Below, one piece after another: positions 19,201-25,643 of a stretch of DNA of 38,077 nt. The translations under genes were made by a program, and so were the position numbers. Below the pieces are notes generated by a model. It had not been told where the DNA came from. It was given only the letters and a program-made list of their open reading frames with translations, and did not search any database. Position 1 is the stretch's first letter; each line of letters begins with the position of its first letter. Source of the DNA: a virus; IMG/VR virus record IMGVR_UViG_3300031759_001147, positions 1 to 38,077 of that record; one strand, given 5' to 3'.

Positions 19201-20587
19201 TATAGCCATACCAAATTTTACAGCATTTTATATTGGATCACTAAGTCAATTACCTAAGGGTACACAATTTGATATTGAAACAGGAGAGATATACGGTCGC
19301 GTTCCATATCAACCTGCTATCACCGAAACTTATGCTTTTACTATAACAGCTACTAGATTTAGTGCCAATATAGTTGATCAAGTTATTAACCACAAAACTT
19401 TTAATATTACAATTTTAGGTAGTATTAATCGTCAAATAACCTGGACTAGTCCAAGTAATTTAGGAACTATACCTGCAAACTATGTATCTACATTGCGTGT
19501 AAGTGCAACAACCAATATTCCTAACGATACATTATTATACACACTGACTGGCGGAAGTTTACCTCCAGGACTAACTTTGACACTAGATGGTGAAATTGTA
19601 GGAATTCCTAATCAATATTATAATTCTACTACAGGCCAATTAGGTTTAACTACGTTCGACGGCGGATTGACTACATTTGATTTCAAAGAAACAACAAGCG
19701 ATTTAACATATAATTTTACAGTGACCGTTAGCGATCAGTATGAATATAGTGCATTACCTCAAACATTTACTATAACATTGAGTGCTCCTAATAGTGTTCC
19801 TTACAGTAATATTACTTGCCAACCTTTCTTGGCACCCGCACAACGAAGTGTATGGAAGGCATTTATTAATAATCCTACAATTTTTATACCTAGTGATATC
19901 TATCGAATCAATGATCCTAATTTTGGAATACAAAGCAACTTAAACATGTTAGTTTATGCAGGTATTCAAACAGAGGTAGCCGGTGCGTATGTAGGTGCCA
20001 TAGGACTAGGATTCAAACGTAAACAATTTAAATTTGGTAGTTTAAAAACTGCCATTGCTACTGATCCTATTACTAATGAAACTGTATATGAAGTAGTTTA
20101 TGTGCAGATGATTGATCCAAGAGAATCAAATGGAAATCACTTACCTCTAAATTTCAAGACTACCAGTTTAGAACCTAATGTTATAACTGTAGACGAAAGC
20201 ATAATAAATGCTAAACCTTTATACAATATAACTGTAGATAGTAAAGGATATTTGGTAAGTAATCCAAATACTGACGAATATTACCCAAACAGTATCACTA
20301 ATTGGCAAACTAGATTGAGCGGAGTGGGCCTAACTGAACGTAATTATTTGCCGCTATGGATGCGTAGTATTCCGTTAGGGCAAAAAGCTCAACTAGGATA
20401 TGTGTTATGTGTACCACTTTGCTTCTGTAAGCCTGGAACTAGTAACGACATACTTTTAAATATTGAACACAGTGGGTTCAATTTTAACACAATAGATTAT
20501 ACCGTAGACAGATTCATCATCTCTGCTGTCACCGGTTACACAAGCGATAAATACCTTGTATTCAGAAACGATAGGATAACCGTATGA
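16202..20587 (+). CDS. Virion protein with animal-type haem peroxidase domain and Ig-like repeats
   Basis: This 1461-aa protein carries, at about residues 60-550, an animal haem peroxidase-type domain. Visible signatures are: WGQFITHEIAF with candidate distal His120; T174-GWIDGTVIYG, the Ca-loop type motif; GDPRGTENPDL with the catalytic-Arg candidate R240 and E243; LMIREHNWHVDRL; RFGHSIV with the proximal-His candidate H334; and NIQRGRDAGIPSLN. The usual DHD around the distal His is THE here, so the Asp that esterifies haem in mammalian enzymes is absent. After about 570 come several Ig-like (He_PIG-like) repeats with the signature GSLPPGLTL..DG.I.G. The C-terminus (about 1200-1461) has an IYRINDPNFGIQ segment and no visible enzyme motif. 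Its position among fibre genes implies a virion appendage. Activity is unproven, but the key residues are in place. Confidence 0.85.
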   Translation: MALNIWTQPSGYSFGTFPEQVSVNLPLPLIPSVAFNGVPPPSYDGTGHNPTVPLRNSAGSAFARYPVNSYTDGLHAMRTDLANARTVSNLVVWDQVNEGETADPTGYSGFMYAWGQFITHEIAFERVGNQNIDVIVPPGDTKLTPGSHIPVNRLLLVPGTGQNGVVANFINDTTGWIDGTVIYGLVYPPGVTQGTTVFQNPVNLREGGETATTGKLLTSSGGLYGPIDPSTGMFIFGDPRGTENPDLTSIQTLMIREHNWHVDRLRAANPSWTGEQLYQRARNIVIAEEQVITYKEWLPKIIGNDAISAYTGFKPEVDATIKIEVDVAALRFGHSIVSGAQDRVDEAGNITESLTLGQAFFLTPAQYERNGGANGFLRKLASDICNKLDVYIIEDLRNLLNDPPAAMDLAATNIQRGRDAGIPSLNQMRVALGFSAYTSFSQITSDATIANALHSAYVNINDIDLWVGGLAEDRYPGAMVGPTFRAIIADQMSRLRDGDQSWYQNQPWSPSDLEWINNTTLSDVILRNTDTVHMQTDAFVAVERADLISGAVPSIVARSPSTSPPPLSDTAGITFTVISGSLPPGLILQGSTIIGSPYITQGTPTYNFCIRASNGIDFSDRTFTIQVDGANPPEFVTPAGELPVGPRQQLYALDGTYVDYQIEAFDLNTSIGGSLKYFIATGDGSLPPGLTLSNDGVISGYIKPQEILTPAAGTGEFDQADFDIGAYDFALIPTDGFDSYQFDDVFFDYNLPSVLPKSLNANYQFRVTATDGINYAQRIFNIFVVGDDQFRADSTSTNGFSDGFTADSTFLRTPVWLSNTSLGIFRANNYLTVPVLLYDNTDIIFRLETTNCEVYAVSKQILISDNALNSYFVTVTNLSSVPVIGQYFTLDNYLNGATSQTYQISAVNQVTAPITGTLTNGSKIITGINYTFINELTIGATIDGGGIPVNSTIVQIAVNSNVSPNTITVTMNNNATVSTTASINVGIAGYYRLTITTPLAIAIPNFTAFYIGSLSQLPKGTQFDIETGEIYGRVPYQPAITETYAFTITATRFSANIVDQVINHKTFNITILGSINRQITWTSPSNLGTIPANYVSTLRVSATTNIPNDTLLYTLTGGSLPPGLTLTLDGEIVGIPNQYYNSTTGQLGLTTFDGGLTTFDFKETTSDLTYNFTVTVSDQYEYSALPQTFTITLSAPNSVPYSNITCQPFLAPAQRSVWKAFINNPTIFIPSDIYRINDPNFGIQSNLNMLVYAGIQTEVAGAYVGAIGLGFKRKQFKFGSLKTAIATDPITNETVYEVVYVQMIDPRESNGNHLPLNFKTTSLEPNVITVDESIINAKPLYNITVDSKGYLVSNPNTDEYYPNSITNWQTRLSGVGLTERNYLPLWMRSIPLGQKAQLGYVLCVPLCFCKPGTSNDILLNIEHSGFNFNTIDYTVDRFIISAVTGYTSDKYLVFRNDRITV
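20546..20553 (+). promoter_or_regulatory. Late-promoter-like box GATAAATA
   Basis: The 13-mer AAGCGATAAATAC (20542-20554) occurs identically at 33312-33324 upstream of another gene start. GATAAATA is 7/8 to the T4 late consensus TATAAATA. Here it lies inside the end of the peroxidase gene, 30 nt before the ATG of the 554-aa fibre. Confidence 0.5.
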
Positions 20588-22248
20588 CCAGTGCAATTAA
20601 CCCAAACACCATTTCGACAACTTTTCCCATAGAAGGACAAGATAATCCTAGCCAAGGATTTCGTACTAATTTTGCCGCGATTGCTGGTAATTTTACAACT
20701 GCTTATAACGAAATAACAGATTTACAATCTAAAGCGTTAGTTTCTACACAATTAGGAACAGGAGTTAGTACACCCGCAGTTAATAATTTGCTGGGTGCTA
20801 CTATTAGCAATGGTTTATATCAATTGTTTTCTGGAACTTATTATAGTGCCACTAATGTTAGCGGTGCTGTAAATATTGATCTAAGTCAAGGTGCTGTACA
20901 AAAATTTATTCTATCAGGTAACACTACATTTACATTTAGTTTAACTGGCGGTACAACAGGATTTCCAACTTATCCAGGGACAACAGGATTATATTCAAGT
21001 GCTATTATTTTAATACAAAGTACTGGAACTGCTGTATGTTCTCCTACATTTGCAACAACAGCAGGAACTATTTCTTACGATAATAATTTTCCAATCAGTC
21101 CAAGTACAGGCACTTCTGGATTTGTAGTAGGTGGTGAAGGTGTTTCTTCTATCGTGGTATCTAATGCAGGATCAGGTTATACTAGCCCTGCTACTATTTC
21201 TTTTACCGGTGGTAGTCCAATTACTAATGCTATTACACCAGTAGCAAGTGCAACTTATACTATTGTCAATACTGGAACTTCATCCCTTACTCCATTAACT
21301 AACAATACAACATTTGCAACATCAGTTGCTGTAACTGCAACTAGTGGAACAGGTTCTACTGTTACATTAACTTTTGCTCAAAACACACAGGCAAGTGGTA
21401 TTACGCCATACACTATTGGTCAAACTATTGTTGTTTCAGGATTAGTTCCTGCTGGTTACAACGGAGTTTGGACTGTTACTGGTGGTAGTGCTACCACAGT
21501 AACTTATAATTGTACAGCTACTGGTAATATGACTAGCAGTGCTGGTGCAGGAATTATTCAAGGTGGCATTGGCGGTAAAGGATATGCACTTGGCGATCTT
21601 GTACAAATTGCAGGAGTTTCTGATACTACTTTTGCTGTAGCATCAATCGCAAATACATTTGTAGGAACTGTTAGTAATTCTTCATCTTCTATGACTGTTT
21701 ATGATTTTACTAATATTGCATCTGGAATGTCTATAACTACAACTACTGCTGGATTGATTCCAGCTGGTACATACATTGGAACTGTTACTCCTGGATTTCC
21801 AGGATCTATTACACTAGTAGCCAGCAATGGTTCAACTCCTGTAGTGACCACCGGAGCAGGAACTGCTATATTCACATATAATCCTGCAAGTGGAACTACT
21901 GTTGGCCCAATCGCAACATTAACCAGTTTCCCACAAGGAACACTTACAAGTCCTATTTCGTTAACTACATCATTGCGTAATATTATTACAGTTAGTGGTG
22001 GTGGAAGCGGAGCACGTTTAGCAGTTAGTTGCGGTATTGGTGCTATTAATGTTACTACTCCTGGTAAAGGTTATACATCGACAGCACCAACTGTTGTTAT
22101 ATCAAGCAACGGTAATCATACTGGTACTGACAATGCGGCAGGTACTGCTACATTAACCAGTGGCACAAGTCTTCAAACTACAAAAATACTAGCATGGACT
22201 GTTAATAACGGCAGTAATGTTTATTTAAGATACGAAGGTCAATTCTAA
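20584..22248 (+). CDS. Tail-fibre/structural protein with GQDN..QGFR N-terminal module
   Basis: This 554-aa protein starts at an ATG overlapping the peroxidase stop (ATGA). Its N-terminus reads FPIEGQDNPSQGFRTNF then GNFTTAYNEITDLQ, a variant of the NFT attachment module typical of T4-like marine phage structural proteins. Residues about 195-215 and 490-510 hold 'GSGYTSPATI' and 'GKGYTSTAPTV' units. Residues about 255-325 hold an 'IVVSGLVPAGYNGVWTVT' unit; both unit types also occur in the giant protein at the left of the window. The C-terminus (KILAWTVNNGSNVYLRYEGQF) is compact. A virion appendage role is inferred from composition, modules and position. Confidence 0.82.
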   Translation: MTSAINPNTISTTFPIEGQDNPSQGFRTNFAAIAGNFTTAYNEITDLQSKALVSTQLGTGVSTPAVNNLLGATISNGLYQLFSGTYYSATNVSGAVNIDLSQGAVQKFILSGNTTFTFSLTGGTTGFPTYPGTTGLYSSAIILIQSTGTAVCSPTFATTAGTISYDNNFPISPSTGTSGFVVGGEGVSSIVVSNAGSGYTSPATISFTGGSPITNAITPVASATYTIVNTGTSSLTPLTNNTTFATSVAVTATSGTGSTVTLTFAQNTQASGITPYTIGQTIVVSGLVPAGYNGVWTVTGGSATTVTYNCTATGNMTSSAGAGIIQGGIGGKGYALGDLVQIAGVSDTTFAVASIANTFVGTVSNSSSSMTVYDFTNIASGMSITTTTAGLIPAGTYIGTVTPGFPGSITLVASNGSTPVVTTGAGTAIFTYNPASGTTVGPIATLTSFPQGTLTSPISLTTSLRNIITVSGGGSGARLAVSCGIGAINVTTPGKGYTSTAPTVVISSNGNHTGTDNAAGTATLTSGTSLQTTKILAWTVNNGSNVYLRYEGQF

Positions 22249-22478
22249 TGCATCCATTAGTTGGCGATTTAAAAGATTTAAAAGATTCTGAAATTGACAG
22301 TAAGATTAATGATCTTACTCAAAAATACTTTATGACTAGAAACCCTGGACTGCAAGCTCAAATGGTTGCTGTTTTGGAAACTTATAAAGAAGAACAGCGA
22401 AAAAGACAAAAATTGGCTTTAGAAAAAATGATGGCCAATCGCGATAAAACACTTGACAAACTAGTCAAGGTCAGTTAA
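22248..22478 (+). CDS. Small conserved phage protein, charged and helical
   Basis: This 76-aa protein starts with an ATG that overlaps the upstream stop by one base (TAATG). It begins MHPLVGDLKDLKDSEI and is dominated by charged residues with a long predicted helix over about 45-75 (ETYKEEQRKRQKLALEKM). The opening resembles small conserved proteins that I associate with the structural region of T4-like marine phages. There is no signal peptide, membrane segment or catalytic motif. Function unknown; a coiled-coil structural or assembly factor is plausible given the position at the end of the fibre block. Confidence 0.75.
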   Translation: MHPLVGDLKDLKDSEIDSKINDLTQKYFMTRNPGLQAQMVAVLETYKEEQRKRQKLALEKMMANRDKTLDKLVKVS

Positions 22479-22488
22479 AGTATAGGCT

Positions 22489-22998
22489 ATGCGCCTAGAT
22501 AAATTCGGTAATCCTATTTTTAATTCACAAGATATATTCAAATTCCTTTATCAAGGAAAACTTACCAACCTCAAAGATATCACAGTAGACTATACTGAAG
22601 AAATTGGAGAGTTGGAACAAACTGCTGGATTTACATTCCAAAGATTTAACGAACAGCTTGAATCTATTGATATTGCAGATTTCGATAGTGCATTACAAAG
22701 TGACTGGTTCATGCCTCCCGAATATAGAGATTTCAATGTAGAAGAATGGTGTCTTGCCAAATGTACCACTCAGCAACAAAAAGACAGAGTGTTAGATGAA
22801 ATGAATGCTTACAACGAAAGAGGCATGTTACCGTTACTGCAATGGACTAAACATTTTGTGGACACTTGTAACGAAAATGGTATAGTTTGGGGTGTAGGAC
22901 GAGGTTCTAGTGTAGCCAGTTTTGTACTGTATTTGCTAGGTGTACATCAAATAGATTCGGTCAAATATAATTTAGACTGGCAGGAATTCCTGAGATAA
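22489..22998 (+). CDS. Stand-alone DnaE-like (DNA polymerase III alpha) fragment protein
   Basis: This 169-aa protein has a C-terminal half (about 110-169) that aligns by eye with the bacterial DNA polymerase III alpha subunit: LLQWTKHFVDTCNENGIVWG, then GVGRGSSVASFVLYLLGV (about 135-152), then IDSVKYNLDWQEFLR. The bacterial counterpart is V.PGRGSAAGSLVAY.L.I...DPL.Y.LLFERFL. The protein stops exactly where the bacterial enzyme continues to its catalytic aspartates, so it cannot polymerise DNA alone. I recall similar complete short proteins in T4-like marine phages, so I read it as a real family rather than a broken gene. It could bind nucleotides or nucleic acid, or act on the host replisome; function unknown. 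The start codon has no strong Shine-Dalgarno. Confidence 0.75.
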   Translation: MRLDKFGNPIFNSQDIFKFLYQGKLTNLKDITVDYTEEIGELEQTAGFTFQRFNEQLESIDIADFDSALQSDWFMPPEYRDFNVEEWCLAKCTTQQQKDRVLDEMNAYNERGMLPLLQWTKHFVDTCNENGIVWGVGRGSSVASFVLYLLGVHQIDSVKYNLDWQEFLR

Positions 22999-23001
22999 GT
23001 A
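22994..23001 (+). promoter_or_regulatory. Possible late promoter box GATAAGTA
   Basis: GATAAGTA followed by GTAGTA overlaps the stop of the DnaE-like gene and lies 25 nt before the next ATG. It differs by one base from the GATAAATA boxes at 20546 and 33316. It is followed by a good Shine-Dalgarno (AAGGAGAG). Confidence 0.3.
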
Positions 23002-23025
23002 GTAGTATATTAAGGAGAGTTAAAA

Positions 23026-23325
23026 ATGGCTCAAAAACAAATTTATAAATCAGCTCGCGGTAAAGAAGTTGATATGCTTAAACTTATGAAGCAGAACGAA
23101 ATGACTGTTGCTGTCGGCAATGCCAAAGTTAATGCTCGTGGAGATAAACTTGGAGTAAACGGAGAAATTATCAAGCGTAGAGAAGAGATCATAGCAGAAG
23201 GTGCAGGTGCTACTATTCCTAATCAAGTTAATGTTCGTCCCCAAGAAGAAAAAATTGTGCCAGCAGTGACAACAATTCCTACCAAAAAAGACATTAAAAA
23301 TCAAGATCCGGAAGGGAACGAATAA
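23026..23325 (+). CDS. Conserved phage hypothetical protein (SARGK...VAVGN..VNARGD)
   Basis: This 99-aa protein is preceded by AAGGAGAG about 10 nt upstream of the ATG, the strongest ribosome site in this block. The N-terminal half has a recognisable pattern, YKSARGKEVDMLKLM followed by VAVGNAKVNARGDKLG. It resembles small conserved proteins of T4-like marine phages. The C-terminal half is charged and Pro-rich and probably disordered. There is no membrane segment, signal peptide or enzyme motif. It is translationally coupled to the GroES-like gene through TAATG. Function unknown; a virion or assembly role is an inference from position. Confidence 0.72.
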   Translation: MAQKQIYKSARGKEVDMLKLMKQNEMTVAVGNAKVNARGDKLGVNGEIIKRREEIIAEGAGATIPNQVNVRPQEEKIVPAVTTIPTKKDIKNQDPEGNE

Positions 23326-23759
23326 TGGATTTAAAAGGCATTGGTCACGAAGGTATTAAACCTAAAGTACGAGGCAAACTTATCCCGATACGTAACAATG
23401 TTCTTGTTACTGATATGGATTTTGGAGAAAGAAAACTGGGTATGTTTATTTTACCTAGCGATGATGGCAAAGCCGAGGGTGTACGTCATCGTTGGTGTCG
23501 AGTTTGGGCAGTAGGTCCTGAACAAAAAGATGTCAAAGTCGGAGAATGGATCTTATTAGAACATGGCCGTTGGACTCGTGGTGTTACTGTTGTAGAAGAT
23601 GACGGTACTGAAATCATCATTCGTCGTGCTGACGTAAACGCTATTCTAATGGTAAGTGATGATAAACCGGAAGAAAAATACCTAAATACATATGGCGCAC
23701 ACTCTAAAGTGCAACATCAAGAATGGGATCCCGCCCAGTTTGCCGGACCTCAATTTTAA
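23325..23759 (+). CDS. GroES-like co-chaperonin (gp31-type candidate)
   Basis: This 144-aa protein matches the GroES fold pattern: KLIPIRNNVLVTDMDF (about 18-33), a mobile-loop-like segment RKLGMFILPSDDG (36-48), RVWAVGPEQKDVKVGEWILLEHG (59-81) and a closing IIIRRADVNAILMV (97-110). Bacterial GroES shows the same order: P..DRVLV, GGI.LP, G.V.AVG, VK.GD.VLF, ILAV. T4 gp31 is a GroES substitute that folds the major capsid protein with host GroEL, so an equivalent role is plausible. The C-terminal 30 residues are extra. The ATG overlaps the preceding stop. It is the last gene before a strong terminator. Sequence similarity is modest, so a structure prediction should decide. Confidence 0.62.
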   Translation: MDLKGIGHEGIKPKVRGKLIPIRNNVLVTDMDFGERKLGMFILPSDDGKAEGVRHRWCRVWAVGPEQKDVKVGEWILLEHGRWTRGVTVVEDDGTEIIIRRADVNAILMVSDDKPEEKYLNTYGAHSKVQHQEWDPAQFAGPQF

Positions 23760-23780
23760 AATTAATTTTACCAAACTACT

Positions 23781-23807
23781 ACAGGACTCTAGACAAGTCC
23801 TGTTTTT
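23781..23807 (+). terminator. Rho-independent terminator after the GroES-like gene
   Basis: The perfect 8-bp stem ACAGGACT/AGTCCTGT (23781-23788 and 23796-23803) has a 7-nt loop and is followed by TTTT. It begins 21 nt after the GroES-like stop codon. Confidence 0.85.
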
Positions 23808-23818
23808 ACCTGTACAAT
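23790..23818 (+). promoter_or_regulatory. Candidate sigma70 promoter for the clamp loader
   Basis: TAGACA (23790-23795), a 17-nt spacer and TACAAT (23813-23818) match the host sigma70 consensus at 5/6 in each box. The -35 lies in the loop of the terminator hairpin. The clamp-loader ATG follows 20 nt after the -10. Confidence 0.5.
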
Positions 23819-23838
23819 AAGCAAAACAAAGGAATCTT

Positions 23839-24756
23839 ATGAAAGAACTATGGGTAGAAAAATATCGTCCTAAAACAATCGATGGATATGTTTTTAGAGA
23901 TACACATCAAAGAGAACAAATTGAAAGCTGGATTAAACAAGGAAGTATCCCTCATCTGTTATTCAGCGGTAATGCAGGAATTGGTAAAACTACCTTAGCT
24001 AAGATTCTACTAAATGAGTTAGAAGTAAATGATTTAGATGTATTAGAAATTAATGCAAGCCGTACCAACTCAGTTGAGGATGTACGTGATAAAATTGTAA
24101 GTTTTGTCCAAATGATTCCGTTTGGCGACTTTAAGGTGGTGTTGTTAGATGAAGCAGATTATTTGTCTCCAAATGCTCAAGCGGCATTGCGTGGAGTTAT
24201 GGAAGAGTATCACACTACTGCACGTTTTGTTCTTACTTGTAACTATCCTAATCGTATTATTCCTGCCTTACATAGTAGATGTCAAGGATTCCATATTGAA
24301 AGGGTGGACATTACAGAGTTTACTGCTCGTGTTGCTACTATCCTAGTAGAAGAAAATGTCGATTTTGATTTAGATACACTAGATTCTTTTGTCAAAGGAA
24401 CTTATCCAGATTTGCGTAAATGTATTAATACTGTACAGATGAATAGTATGGAAGGTAAATTGCATACACCCGAAAAGGCAGATACAGGGCAAGCTGATTA
24501 TAAAATTCAAATGGTTGATTTATTTAAAGCAGGAAAGATTAGCGAAGCAAGAAAACTAGTATGTAGTCAAGCACGACCAGAAGAGATGGAAGAAATTTAC
24601 AGATGGTTGTATGACAATGTCGAGATATTCGGCGACGATGCTACACAAGAAAAAGCTATACTACGAATAAAACAAGGTTTAGCCGACAACACTCTTGTGA
24701 GTGATCCCGAAATAAACCTTGCCGCAACGTTAATTCATTTGAGTCATTTGGTGTAA
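23839..24756 (+). CDS. gp44: Sliding-clamp loader ATPase subunit (T4 gp44-like, RFC small-subunit type)
   Basis: This 305-aa AAA+ protein begins MKELWVEKYRPKTIDG, the typical opening of clamp loader subunits. It has Walker A GNAGIGKT (44-51), Walker B LLDEAD (D104-D107), and the SRC motif at H145-SRC148, whose Arg acts in trans on a neighbouring subunit's ATP. The C-terminal third is the helical collar domain. In T4, gp44 with gp62 loads the gp45 clamp onto primer-template DNA. The length matches the family. A sigma70-like promoter and an AAAGGA ribosome site precede it, which suits early expression. It converges with phoH, with only 7 nt between stops. The gp62 and gp45 partners are not in this window. 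Confidence 0.93.
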   Translation: MKELWVEKYRPKTIDGYVFRDTHQREQIESWIKQGSIPHLLFSGNAGIGKTTLAKILLNELEVNDLDVLEINASRTNSVEDVRDKIVSFVQMIPFGDFKVVLLDEADYLSPNAQAALRGVMEEYHTTARFVLTCNYPNRIIPALHSRCQGFHIERVDITEFTARVATILVEENVDFDLDTLDSFVKGTYPDLRKCINTVQMNSMEGKLHTPEKADTGQADYKIQMVDLFKAGKISEARKLVCSQARPEEMEEIYRWLYDNVEIFGDDATQEKAILRIKQGLADNTLVSDPEINLAATLIHLSHLV

Positions 24757-24764
24757 TAATACAC
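24751..24764. terminator. Weak hairpin at convergent gene ends
   Basis: GTGTA/TACAC with a 4-nt loop spans the 7-nt gap between the clamp loader and phoH stops. It has only a 5-bp stem and no U-tract, so it may just be chance. Confidence 0.2.
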
Positions 24765-25483
24765 TAATCTCCATACACAGCTAACACCTCCTTCACTGCG
24801 TTATGGCGTTCTATGTCTCTGGCATCGAATTCTACTATATCTAAATGTTTTAGAATTGGATGCTCTTGTAATAAATTACAAAAATCCATCAAGCCATTGT
24901 CTTTTAAACGATCGGCTTGATTTAAATCTCCTGTCACTACCATTTTACTTCCCTCGCCTAAACGAGTCAACAGCATTTTCATTTGATTTACTGTAGCATT
25001 TTGCATTTCGTCTGCTACTATATATGCGTTTTTGAATGTACGGCCACGCATATAGGCCAATGGACTTATCTCAATAACACCTTCCTCTAGCATTTTTGCT
25101 ATGTCTTTTTGATGATAATAGTCCGCAAATACATCAAATATAGGTCTTGTCCACGGTGCCATTTTTTCATTTAATGTACCTGGTAAGAATCCTAGATCTT
25201 CATCTACGGACACGGCGGGTCTTGTCACTACGATTTTGTCCACAATCCCTTCTTGCAACATCTTAATACCATGCTGAACCGCTAGCATAGTTTTACCTGT
25301 ACCGGCAGGACCGATAGCAAATACTATACTTTTAGTTTCATCTTGGAGTTTTTGGACGTATGTGGCCTGATTAGAGTTACGTGGGTAAAGACTCACTCTC
25401 GGCTTTTTCGCGGGAAGATACTGCGGAAAATCTATAATGTTAACTTCTGATGTAAAACGCTTTTTCACTCGTTGTTTACTCAT
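24764..25483 (-). CDS. phoH: PhoH-family P-loop ATPase
   Basis: This 239-aa protein has Walker A AIGPAGTGKTML (about 56-67), then VTRPAVSVDEDLGFLPG and the Walker B-like segment IVADEMQNAT, followed by KMVVTGDLNQADR. This is the standard order of PhoH family motifs. PhoH is a putative RNA-associated ATPase very common in marine phages; its phage function is not settled. It is the only minus-strand gene here and has its own promoter-like sequence and a structured leader. A strong AGGAG lies 7 nt before the ATG (minus strand) but is partly buried in a possible hairpin, so translation may be controlled. Confidence 0.93.
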   Translation of the reverse strand: MSKQRVKKRFTSEVNIIDFPQYLPAKKPRVSLYPRNSNQATYVQKLQDETKSIVFAIGPAGTGKTMLAVQHGIKMLQEGIVDKIVVTRPAVSVDEDLGFLPGTLNEKMAPWTRPIFDVFADYYHQKDIAKMLEEGVIEISPLAYMRGRTFKNAYIVADEMQNATVNQMKMLLTRLGEGSKMVVTGDLNQADRLKDNGLMDFCNLLQEHPILKHLDIVEFDARDIERHNAVKEVLAVYGD

Positions 25484-25571
25484 TAAGTTGCTCCTACTTT
25501 ACTGTTAAAGTAGGACTTGTAGTGACCGCCTTTGATAACTACAGAGGTCCTACACTATTATTTAACAGATA
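25484..25571 (-). ncRNA. Candidate cis-regulatory RNA leader of phoH with two exclusive hairpins
   Basis: Read on the minus strand from about 25553, GTAGGAC and TGTAGT can pair with ACTACA and GTCCTAC (7 + 6 bp around a 14-nt loop). The same CCTAC, extended to CCTACTTTA, can instead pair with TAAAGTAGG (a 9-bp perfect stem with a 4-nt loop). The second stem contains the AGG of the phoH Shine-Dalgarno AGGAG. The two folds exclude each other, as in translational riboswitches. Pairing is seen directly; switching is inferred. Confidence 0.45.
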
Positions 25572-25577
25572 CACAGA

Positions 25578-25606
25578 ATTATAAACTAATACGTTATGAT
25601 TTTGAA
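25578..25606 (-). promoter_or_regulatory. Candidate sigma70 promoter of phoH
   Basis: On the minus strand, TTCAAA (25606-25601), a 17-nt spacer and a perfect TATAAT (25583-25578). A start near 25571 would include the whole hairpin leader. Confidence 0.5.
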
Positions 25607-25613
25607 CCAGCTA

Positions 25614-25621
25614 AATAAGTA
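25614..25621 (+). promoter_or_regulatory. Possible late promoter box AATAAGTA
   Basis: CTAAATAAGTATAG lies 23-33 nt before the ATG of the next rightward gene. It is one base off the AATAAATA box at 28334, so only a weak candidate. Confidence 0.25.
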
Positions 25622-25643
25622 TAGAGAATTCTAGGATCAATAC

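Noticed and set aside
1-22248. Diversity-generating retroelement for the fibre genes
   Set aside because: No reverse transcriptase or template/variable repeat pair was seen in the window.
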